Origin: Cardiocondyla obscurior
Taxonomy: Eukaryota > Arthropoda > Insecta > Hymenoptera > Formicidae
DNA: 64,000 nt
Assembly (NCBI RefSeq): GCF_019399895.1
Contig: NC_091876.1
Span: 1,774,381 to 1,838,380, forward strand
Direction: 5' to 3'
The position numbers and the translations under genes are program-made. Shown piece after piece: positions 1 through 10,200 of this stretch (its first letter is position 1; each line of letters begins with the position of its first letter). The notes under the pieces were generated by a model. The model saw nothing but the letters and a program-made list of their open reading frames with translations. It searched no databases and was not told the DNA's origin.

Positions 1-2117
1 CGTCGCAAAGGAAAGATCTGAACTGTTTTAATTTCCACGCGAGATACGCGAACGACGACCCAAGAAGCACTCCGACGCTGCTGTTGCGGAACTGTCGCGC
101 GGTTCCCACGTATGGCTTTCTTTTCATCCTCAGTCCGGTTTCGCCGGCCAGTTTTGTTCGGCTCTCGGCGTCCACTAATCGTTGCTAGCTGAATCTTTCT
201 TCCGCGCTTAATATACGGCCGCGGCTGCGAAGCGGAAAGAAACGCGCTAAATTATTATTAGCGCGCCGGTGAGAAACCGGATTTCAGTAGTATACGCGAG
301 TTTTTTTTTTTTTCTCCTCTCGAAACTTATTAAGATATCGATACGCAAAAGTATTGAGATACGGGAGGCGCTTTAAATAATTGCTGAAAAAGCCGCGACG
401 TCGAGCGATCCACCTGTGAGCGAGATCGCCGGTAGATTACGGGGCCGATCGGCCGTGCCGGACACGGCTTGATTGTCGTCGATCGCGTTATCGGAAGCCG
501 CGCGCTTTCCACGGCGATCGATAAAATCACGCGGCGGTTCGCACAATCATAATTTTCGTAATATGCGATATCGAGTAGGTGGGCGCGGGGCGGGGGAGGT
601 TGGGGGGGCGTACGGACGAACGGTGGGACCGGAAGCCACGGTTTGTCCAGCCGTTGAACCCGGTCTCGTTTAATTCCGCTCACGGAGCGGCTCCACGGAG
701 CGAACCGGGGCTATTATGGCGCTGCACCGAGCGAGGATGACGTTATACACCCGGAGGCTGTCCACCGCTCAGCTATCTCCTCTTTCTCTCCATCTCGCGT
801 CCCTTCGCGACGGCTCCCGGCCGTGCCCCGTCCCTCTCTGCTCGCCGCCAAACGACACCCGCTAAGAAGAGAGAAAGAGAAAAAGGGAGAGCGAGAAGTT
901 GGGACGATGGATTAACCCGCACGGACCTCGCTAATTTCCGCGGCTTGGGAATACCAACCGGTATTCGCAAGATTGCGGATGTGCGTGGCAGGAAGCTTTG
1001 TGATTCCCGACTTCCTCCCGTAAACATCTCACCGTGCGTACGTGCAAAACCGGACTCTTCGCAATGAGGAAACGTTTTCGATCACTCGCCGTCACCGCTG
1101 ATTGTCGCCGGGATAAATTAACGCCCGGCGGAACAAATAGAGCAATTGTCACAAAAAAAAAATTCCCCGGGTTCTGTTTCAATAAATAAAAATAATAAAA
1201 TTGAAAAATTACGTAAACGCCGACCGAAGAAATAAGAAGTACTCTAAAAAAAATAAACGTAGTTTTTATCCTACACCGTATTCGCAATGGAAACGTGAAG
1301 GAAAGGCAGGAAGGAAAAAAAAAAAATAAAAAAGAATTAAAACGTCGCTAATGAATACCCCGGTATGATTCGGACACGTGCGGGACTTGATATCCCACGT
1401 ACGAATCGATTATATCTAAGAATGGATTTCCCCGCGGATCGTAATTGACGGTAATCGCGGGACTTCCTGCGATCGCCCAGGTGCATATCCCAGGCATCGT
1501 TACGATCGGGAGGGCCGCGAGAAGGGGAGCAGCAATTAAACGAAGGACTCACGGCAATAGGGAAGCGGAGTCGTGCGTCTCTCATAACGCCCGGCAAAAT
1601 GCCCCGTTAAAAGATCCATCTATCCCGGGTCGATCCCGCGAATTTAACGATGCAGCTTCTCCGTCCCGGACAAAGTACGCCGTAACTACATCGTAACCGG
1701 CGCTCCCTCGGCGCGGCTAATTGCGACGTGCATGTCCGCTCGACAAACAGTCCCCCGGCCGCTCTCGCTCGACGGCGCGTATATCATCTGGCTGAAATAC
1801 GGGAAACGAAGATCGTGCGCGAAGGACACGGGCGGAAAGTGGCCGCGCACGCGATGTTTTCAATTCGAAGCGCGGTGCTCGGCCGCGGTTTTTCTCAAAA
1901 GCGGAAATTGATCTTAGTTGCGCGATACATTTTTCCTTTATACTTTTATTTTTTATTTTCTTTCTGTTTTTCTTCTTTTTTTCTTTTTTTCGCGAAAGTG
2001 CACTTGCAGTCTCAATTACGCCTTGCCGCAAATTGCCCTCCCTTCCTTGCCCGCTCATTCTTACGGCAAAGAGAATACTCGCCGTGACGCGAAGCGTTTT
2101 CTTACCCTCGTTAAATA
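1..2117. other. Non-coding flank downstream of the CABIT gene
   Basis: I see no gene here. The stretch holds a G-rich tract at 581-608, a T run at 301-314, a long pyrimidine tract at 1924-1992 that is nearly all T with scattered C, and GC-rich sequence that leaves many short chance reading frames open on both strands. None of those frames has a recognisable domain or a convincing pair of splice sites. It lies 3' of the minus-strand gene ending near 2118, so it is downstream intergenic sequence or, if the gene has a longer 3' UTR, partly transcribed. Confidence 0.5.
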
Positions 2118-2123
2118 TTTATT
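2118..2123 (-). promoter_or_regulatory. Candidate polyadenylation signal AATAAA
   Basis: Reading the minus strand, a perfect AATAAA hexamer lies about 35 nt after the TAA stop at 2160-2158, within an AT-rich patch. Its position fits a short 3' UTR for the CABIT gene. A single hexamer in AT-rich DNA can occur by chance, and a more distal signal cannot be excluded. Confidence 0.35.
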
Positions 2124-2157
2124 AGCCGGAGAGTTTAGCGATTGACGTACTCACGAG

Positions 2158-2350
2158 TTAGAGGTAGAGCGTGCCGACACGTCGCGGTGCCACGACAGTG
2201 ACAGCTAGACGTGGCCCACATTTAGTCGGTGGCAGCGGCGCGGCCGTGGCGGGCGGCGGGGTTTCCGGTCTCGTGCAGCCGAGGCCGCTTCCACCTCGTA
2301 GCTCCCAGACTAAATTCGTCAGCGACCGCGGCCTGCTCAAACGTCTCGAT
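2158..2350 (-). other. sano: Terminal coding exon of the CABIT gene
   Basis: This 193-nt exon follows a CAG acceptor (AG at 2352-2351) and restores the reading frame left in phase 2 by the upstream exon. It encodes residues 564-627 and ends with TAA at 2160-2158. The first residues read RSRRLSRPRSLTNLVWELRG. They repeat the KSLTNL..AMELDG motif at 526-539 of the previous exon, which is strong internal evidence that this frame is real. The rest is Pro/Ala-rich and the protein ends in GTLYL, a hydrophobic C terminus that fits a class II PDZ ligand. The acceptor's pyrimidine tract is modest and lies about 20 nt upstream. Confidence 0.75.
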
Positions 2351-4126
2351 CTGCGTGTCGTCGCGAAACATTGAAAAATATATAAAAATATAAAACTCTA
2401 AATGAAATGGCTGGCAAAACGGAACGTGCACTTACCTTTTCTCTGGTAGCTTAGCGCCCGCGCCGGAATCACCCGACGTTCTTCCGCCCGAGTGGCTCGA
2501 GTCCAGCGTGCCGTCGAGCTCCATGGCCTGCTGGAGGTTCGTCAGACTCTTGTAGCGTATGTTGAAGAGCGGCGAGCCGCCCTTGTAACCCGGCGGCGTT
2601 TCCTTCAGCGGCGACGCGCTCTTCTGCCTCATTAGCGGCCGGCCGCGTTGCGTGCCGCTGTTCTTCACGTACAGCTTCGCCAGCGGCGGCTTCTCCACCC
2701 GCGGCTGCGGTGCTTCCTTGACCGCGCGCCTAGTCCGCTTCTCCGCCTGGATCTTCTTCGTCGGTATCGTCTCGATCGGCGGTGGCTCCGGCCGGTCGTC
2801 CAGCAGCGGAGCGATCGTCACCGTGACCGGCGTCAACGGCGGAGTCGAGGCTCCCTGGCTGGCGACGAGGGGACTCTCGTACGGCGACCTAACGCTTTTC
2901 GGCAGCGGCGCGAATCCACGCACGTAATCGTATATCTGATCGATCTCGTCGTATTCTTCCGTGCAGGACGACGACGGTGGCACTCGATTTTCGTCCCGAT
3001 AGCCCGCGTGCCCGGAGGACGGCTGGTGCCCGTTGCTGTGATAATGATGGTGGTGATGATGGTGTCCGGCGCTGCTGTTCCTGTGGTGGCCCAGCGGTGC
3101 GTGATCCGAGTTTGTCGACGGCCGTCTGAGGAAGCCCGAGCCGCCCCGTTGCCTGGAGGGCTTGCTCTCGCCCAGACGGCCGTCCAGCACGTGCGCCCGA
3201 TCGGCCACGTCGGCGACCAGACGGGACGCGCGCTCCACCAGCCTCGTGAACTCCTGCATCGACCTCAGTGCTTCTTCGTTCCGGGCCTTCACCAGCTTGA
3301 GCGGGGCCGCGAGCGGCAACGCGACTGCCGCGCCTTCCCTTTGCAACGGCAACGCGAATACGTGCTCTTCTTCGAAGGTCGAGAGCAACCTCAACTCCGG
3401 CACAAATTGCGACGACGACTTGAGCCCCCGCGGTGGCTGACCGTGCACCAGTCGCACGGTCAGCGGCAGGCGTTTGCTGAGTAGCGCCCTGGCGGTGTGC
3501 ACGCCGCTGATGTTGTCCTCGCGAGCCAGGGCGCTGAAACGGCCACGCTGGTCCATCCCGAGCAGAACGCTGTCGCCGTGGCAGTCGACGCAGCGCAGAA
3601 ACCGACCGCGGCCGGGTAACGCCACCTCGCCGGCGGTAACGATCGTCTCGCCGGCCGCGAGGGTCCTCGTGCCCTCCGGCACCACGATTCCCGACTCGTC
3701 GTCCACTCGGCAAGCGATCCCGCGCACGGTTTCACGCACCAGGGCACCTTCATCCGGGCACCTTCGCGATAGCTCGTTCACCGACTCGATGCCGCGCACC
3801 GCGCGGCCCTCCTCGCTGAGAATTTCGAAGTAGCCGGCGTACGAGTCCGGTATCGCCAGCCTGGGCCCGACGCCGACCACCCGCCGACCCTCCTTGATCT
3901 TCACCGCCTGCGCGACGATCTTGCGCCGGCGGCCGGCCGATATCAGCAGCGCGGTGCTCTGCAAGCTTGGCGCCGGTAGCGTCGGCACACCCAGCCCGCC
4001 GTACTGGCCCTTCGTGATCTTGATTACGGCCGGCAGGCGATACTTGGACACGAATTCACGCAGGTACGTCGCTTCCTCGGCCCAGCGTGCCGCCGCGACG
4101 ACGATCTGCCCGTCGGTCGCGGCCAT
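2158..4126 (-). CDS. sano: CABIT-domain adaptor protein, GAREM/Serrano family (two coding exons)
   Basis: The CDS is complement(join(2158..2350,2436..4126)) and encodes 627 residues. Residues ~15-270 form a CABIT module: the entry segment FVSKYRLPAVIKITKGQ (25-41) matches the family's YRLP..VK pattern, and the core signature is visible as C179 followed by VLLG-M191-DQR-G195-R-F197, with the usual Pro replaced by Gly. After it come a helical stretch (281-318), a His-rich run (355-367), an acidic Tyr cluster EYDEIDQIYDYV (391-402), proline-rich segments (404-455) and basic Ser-rich repeats. GAREM proteins are cytoplasmic adaptors in receptor tyrosine kinase/MAPK signalling, and Drosophila Serrano acts with planar polarity genes in tracheal tube length control; both roles are family knowledge, not visible here. 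The start is ATG 4126, with a good context (GCGATGG). An in-frame stop lies upstream just after the 4230 acceptor, with no ATG between. Family assignment is firm; the name sano is likely, not proven. Confidence 0.85.
2351..2435 (-). other. sano: 85-nt phase-2 intron
   Basis: The donor reads AAAAG|GTAAGT (G at 2435) and the acceptor CGCAG|A (G at 2351). The interior is AT-rich with a TTTTTCAAT stretch. The length is typical of short insect introns. The in-frame TAA that appears to terminate the long open frame is made of intron bases 2-4 of this donor, so the apparent 3' end of the open frame at 2432 is an artefact of ignoring splicing. Confidence 0.8.
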
Positions 4127-4230
4127 CGCGGTCTCGCGTCCCCCCGCGCGAGATCGGGCCCCCAAAGAATCAGGACCACGTCGACGGCTGAACGCTACTG
4201 CCGCTCGCGCAGCGCGCCTCTATACTCCAT
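4127..4230 (-). other. sano: 5' UTR part of the main exon, with splice acceptor at 4232-4231
   Basis: On the minus strand the sequence reads ATTTTTTTATTTTCAG and then the exon begins at 4230. The strong pyrimidine tract and CAG show that this exon is spliced onto an upstream exon. In the coding frame, a TAG lies within the first 12 nt of the exon and no ATG intervenes before 4126, so 4127-4230 is untranslated for the main product. The upstream exon is not next to it; the best candidate in the window is the microexon at 49885-49836. Confidence 0.65.
4195..4230 (-). other. Possible upstream ORF (11 codons) at the first base of the exon
   Basis: The first three bases after the acceptor are ATG. 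They open an 11-codon frame (MEYRGALRERQ) that closes with TAG at 4197-4195, about 70 nt before the main start and in a different frame. Whether it is translated depends on which upstream exon is joined, because the -3 context base lies in that exon. Confidence 0.35.
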
Positions 4231-7200
4231 CTGAAAATAAAAAAATGTAATCGTTATTTTATTATTATTAACTTAAAAATTAATAAATATATTATTAACC
4301 ACATCCTCGGAATTAACTTATTTTCATATGCGGTTGTAAAGATTAAAAAACGCACGCAATATCTAAAAGATTCCATTTCCTGATCACGCCACGTCTTTTT
4401 ACTACATTAATGTCTTGCACAATCATTGCGATATAATATTTTATATAAAAAATTTTTTCAACGTCTTACGAGAATGTGTCTATGTCTTATTAAAATAGAT
4501 AAAAATCCAGAGCCTATGTAATTTCACTATGCTCGCGTAAGTCACTCGTTATTACGCAATAATAGAGATAATAATAATAATTAGTCGTCTGCCCGCCGCT
4601 GCGGCTGAGGTGACCGATCTCCGTTGCGAAAGCACGGAAAGGTGTCCGCCTCTACCGTGTTAATTTCGACAAACATATGCCTGCCTTTCGGCACCGCTCG
4701 CTGTTTCTCCTGCCGTTTGATGCACTTTTAATGCATCCTTTCCCACGTGGAGCGCACGGTCGCGCCCGCGCGGGAGCTAATGCCGATCCACGGCTATAAT
4801 ATACGCAATGACCCGTCTTGTCATTAGTCAAGTTCCAATTATAGACCGGTTCCGTAATTTCCATAGCAAGGGCAGTCGCCACTCGAAACTACGAGCGGCG
4901 GAGGTAATCAGTGCCGCGGGCAATGTCTCGTCGTTGCACGGCTCCAAAGATCGTCGTACGTGGAAGAGAGGCGGGAAACGGTCGCGAGAGAACATCGCGA
5001 GAGGCCACGTGAAACGGGTACATCGCGATAAGGCGATAAAAACAATAATATCGTAATTTTCCTCTATGCAGATATCGTAACGCGGCCGTGATTCACCGGA
5101 AGGGAGGAAGCGCGAGAAATATATATTTCGATTAAAACGGAACAATTTCGATAATGCGAAAAAATTTAGTTCAACGACAGCAGGATACTAGACATTTATA
5201 AGGCGACGTGACGCCCGGTACGGACCTCGTCGCGAGTTATCTACTAAACAAAGTGGACATGATGCGCTCGCAATGTCGCTGGGCGTGTCCGTGATTGTTC
5301 AACTAAAGAGAATCCCGTCCGAAAGAAGTAACGGTTGTGCTTTGATCGTTGCGTCGCGATCCGCGAATAGACGCTTGCTCAGATTAACGCGGAAATGTCA
5401 GCGGACGGTGACAAAAAGATTGCCGAGGCTTCCTATTGCCACAATGATCAGTAAAATAATGCACGAGGTTTATGGGACTTGTACGTGTAAAAGCTGGGTA
5501 ATTTGCGATGCAGTGGAATGAATAAGTAACGATGCAAATGCGAGAAACGAAATAGATTTCTCATGCATAAACGTTAATGGAAATATTCGCATAATTTCGT
5601 ATTAAAAAAAAAAAAAAAAAATACCGAGAGTTTGCAAGACAATTTTTTTTAAGTATTTACTAGATTATTTTTATTTCGGATATACTTCAAATAATTGCTT
5701 CGATAGCGACGAGATTCGCTCGAAATAATTCAGAACCGTGATAACTCACGGTTATTACGTTGCATTAAGACAATATCTATACGCGCCCGGTGAATCATTG
5801 TTGCCTGTTACCTAACGAAGTACATAGGTGCAGATGGGACGGGCGTGTCGACGACCGTTTGAGATTTCTCCAAAGAGGATCTCGCAGCAAGAAAGTAACG
5901 ATCGTGACTTGGCAGGCATCAGCTCGGTGATCTAGATTAAACGATTTCGCGAGCCGATCGGCTTTTCCACGTCGATGCGAAAGTTTCAAAGCCGCGGAAG
6001 CCTAGACGAGAAAGGCACACGAGATCGCGCGCTCACCTAAATTTATTTCTTTATTAATTTTTTTTTTTTTTGTAAAACTTTTGCAGAAATTTATGATAAA
6101 AAAAATTTAAGAGAGACGATAAAAGATGATAAATTAGGTACGCGTTGTAATTATCCGCAGATTGCGCACTTCGCGAATTAAATAAGGACGTGATTAGGGT
6201 CGCTAAGATTAAATCCCGTTTTACAGCTGATAACGAGTTGAACTAGATTGTTGACCAAAATTTTTTAAGAGGGATAATTTCGTAATTTTTCGCCGCGCAA
6301 ACCGGCTGCTATAATCGCGAGGGCAGTGGATGGGTTAATTCTGTTTACGGCGAGCTGTGCAACGGCGCCGTGCATAGGCTCCTCCGAGATGGGCCGCAGA
6401 CAGTACGAGATAAGAACGAGGTGACCAATGACCTGGGGCTTCGTGACAGGCGCGCCTCTAGGAAGTTACTCGACTTACCGCCTCAGCCCTCGCTCCTTTC
6501 TCCCTCAAGTTACTATCACGGCGTGAACTTCCGCGGTTACATCTAGGCGCGAGCGGTTCCTATTAAGAGATCGGCAGAACGGTGATGTAATTAATGTGAA
6601 ACTTAGCATCCACCACTGGGTCGAGGCGAAAGTTCCGCCGGCAGCACGTCGAATCAACGCTCGCATCCGCGATCGGCGATAAGCGCTTTTCGATAAACGC
6701 TCGAAAGCCGTACGTCTCAATACTTAAAAATCTTCCCGAGGAAAACTCGAGTTCGATCTCGAGTAAAGCTTAATTTATTCCCAAATTTGTCAAAGCGATA
6801 TCTTGCGTTTCTTAAAGCAAATCTATGCACGAGGAGGTTTCATCTCTGCAACGAATTTTTTCTCTTAGGCACAAATTAACTTTAAATTGAAAGAGAAGGA
6901 TTCTATCACCGAGGCATCGTCTCCGCGACAGTTCTAGGGCGCGCGGACAAGTTTCTCGCCAGCCCGACGTACGAGGCATTACGAAAGCGGTCCAGCGGCG
7001 CGACCGGCCGGCATAATTGCACATCACGTGCATGCGCCTAGGCATAATTAGATTAATGCGCCACGAAATTGGATTAAGAAACCGGCGGGGGCACCGTGCC
7101 CCCGCGTCGCCCCCGCGAGAAGCCGCTCGAGGTGGAGCACGTCTCTTCCCGAAACGCCACGAGGTTAATTAATCTTCGCCGGCGAGCGGGTGGTAAACGA

Positions 7201-10200
7201 CGCGTCACGTACGTAGACGGAACGCGTATAAATCATTTCGAGTGCACGTCGCGGCGAAGGCGGTTTCCGCGCGTAAATTGCGAGCGCTAATCGCGGGTCG
7301 GTTTAGAAAAGGCCTGAAGCCGCCGACGTGAAAACGGAGCGCTCTGAGAATTCGCAAAGATTCGTGCATTTCGTTGCTCGCATAAAATATCTCGGGAGTC
7401 GAATTTTTAATGGAATTTTTTACGCGTTACCTGTTCCAGAAAAGAAGAAAAAAAATTGATCGAGTCGACGTGTTTGTATCTCCGATCGCGAGCAATTATT
7501 TGCAAACGGCGTGCATTCTCTCGGCGAAGTAGTTACGACCGCGATAAAACGACACGCCAAAGGGTCAGCTGTACCCGTCGATCGTCACGCGTATCGATAC
7601 GCAGCACGATATTCACGATTAGAAGCGAGGACAATCGGTGGCGGCCGATGTCGAAATCCCGACGTCGAACGCGGGACAAAAGGAGCACGACGGCGCTCGT
7701 AATCGTCGTCGTCGGTGAAAGCTGCGTGGTGCCGAGCCGCGGCATATAATTCGAGAGCACGTCGATAAATCAGCTGGCGCGCGGGGGAGCGAGGAAGAAC
7801 AGGGGAACGCTGCAATCGTTGCGACACGGTTCGTCTATCGGTGGGCGACGACCGGCACACATCGTCATTAAGATCAATGAGCATCGATAAGTAACTCGCC
7901 GCGCATCCGGCACAACGATTTCCTATATTTCCTGTCGATTTGCTTCGCTCTTGATTTATTTTCAATTTTACATAAACGTTTCTTTCCCCTCTGCAATTTT
8001 CTACGACTACGAGTTTATCTGTAATAATTTTTAATACCTCTGATTTTATTTCCGAACCTTATTAAAAATATTTTAAGACCTCGAGAGTATTTTATTATAT
8101 TTTTAATTATTAGCCAAACTTAAAAAAAAAAAATAAAATAAAATGAAATAAAGCTGTGCGGTTTAATCGAAAAGAAAGAAATATGTCTGGCGCAAAAGTG
8201 TCGCGCGAGAATCGATCGTTGAGGATTGTCGGCAGTCATTAACCAATTACTCCGATCCACTTAATCGAGAGGCACTTTTCGAGCGGTTTCAAGTGGACCG
8301 CGTGCCATCGGGTCCGCGCGACATTCTACTCTTTTTTCTCGCTCGACCCTTGACTTGCCCTCTACATCTTGGCAGTCACCTCCTGCAAACTGTAATAACT
8401 TCCTCATGAACGAGCAAGAACGCCGCCATCCATCATTCTGTGGCCCACGGTTCTCAACCTTCGACAATGCCTTTCATTTCTGACCTAATAAACGTTTCCC
8501 TACGCCCTTCATCCGATATCTATAGATAAGAATCCTCTCAAAAACGAAAATCAGAAGTGCGCGATTTGTAAAGCGAGGCGTCTGTGATTTGTAAAAAAAT
8601 TAATATCTCTTGACGTAGAAATTAATGAAACCGAATATAGCGCTTGTGAATATATTAACGACATATTTAAAGCGTGAAAAATTGCCTGTCAATATTTTAA
8701 GAGTATGACGATATTCTATATTTGAAGATGACAGTCGCTCCGCCGTCTAGAAGTCGAGACGAGTTTTATTTTATGCGAATCATCATCTCGCCTCTCGAGA
8801 CGAACTTCCTTAAAATTCTGCACCGGTTACTCGAATGTCTCAATAATTGCTAATTGGCAGGTGACCCGTCTTTAAAAACTGGTCGCACATCGTCCATCTC
8901 GAATGAACTTGTCAGTTTCAATTTAGCGGATCGCAATAAGGTCCCAAACCACTTTACTTCGTTCAATTTTTTTTTTCTTTTCTTTTTTTTTACGGACAGA
9001 TGAGTAATTATTGAACGTGCATCTTATCGACGATTTAAAAAAATCATGTATCATTTATTCACATAACTACGTATGTCTCGCAATATAAATTAAATTAAAA
9101 AAAAAAAAAAAAAAGAAAAGAAACCTATCTTTTTCTGAATTTAATTTTTTCGCGTGTTTTAACGACTTTGGCGATTACGGGACAAGAAAATTCCGGCTAT
9201 TATTCCGTTTATTCGCGCATTTTGCGCCTCTTATTCCCGCTCTCCCGCATTACGTCGCGAGGTCTTCATCGGCGGGGCGATGATCGCGCAAATCTTTTCA
9301 CGTCGGCCTGCGGCCGGCCCGCGTTCGCGGAATGAGCACCGCTTGCAGGGACGAGTACAAATTAATATTAAATTGAATTATAATGACAGTGTTTACCGAG
9401 GGGCAGTGCACGGCCGCGCGCGGCGGCCGCTATTCGCAATGGATGGCACGGACCCAGCACGGCCGCTCCTCTCGTCATATTTTATGCAATGTACATTAAC
9501 ACCGGCCATGCGGTGGCCGCGTGCTCGTGCGAGCGCGTGTTCGTTAGCGGCCGCTTTTACGCGCCGAGCTAAAATACAGGCGACACGTCGGAGTGCCTGT
9601 CGTCGTCGCGACGCTAACACACCGAGAGACCCGCCGAGGCTGTCGCTGTGACGAGCCGACGGCATCGACGCGCGGAGAAAAAAAAAAAAAAGAATTAACG
9701 AGTCGAAAAGGACAGCCCAAAAGAACTGTCTATATGTTTAATTTCTAATCAGCGTGTGCAATTGCCTTTACTTCGTCTCGTTGGAACTCCACGTTATCGC
9801 GGCGTAATTATTTAATTAAAGTGGTCCTTCGAGTCACGCGAGGCTCCGTCGCGAGCACTTAAGGTTCAACGCGGCGCCGAGTTATCGCCGCGAGAATAAA
9901 GCTACGACTCCGCGCGGCGGAGCGGGAACAATTGTAATTTCTCTTTCAGCCAGAAATACAGGCGGCAGAAGGCCTGTAACGACCGGCCGGGTTGACACGG
10001 GGACTCGAAAGCAAAGGCTAGGTGCGGGCTGAACGGTACGAGCTGACGCCGCAAGTCAAACGCCCGAAGAAAACGCTCGCTGGCGAGGGACGGGAACCGA
10101 AAGGGCGAGAAAGAGCATTTCGCTTTCAAAGTCTATTTCATAACAAAGCCGCAGCCTCTCAGCTGTGGAGCCACGGAGGCTGCGGTCGGCGAGGGCGTAG

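Noticed and set aside
2648..3713. Long open frames antisense to, or out of frame with, the CABIT exon (for example 2648-3484 plus and 3713-2889 minus)
   Set aside because: They are shadows of a GC-rich coding exon, are very Arg-rich and show no domain; the CABIT frame has clear family motifs.
2432..4165. Single-exon 577-residue gene starting at 4165 and stopping at 2432
   Set aside because: The codon at 4165 is TTG, not ATG; the first ATG in frame is at 4126. The stop at 2432 is inside a consensus splice donor, and the frame resumes in the next exon.
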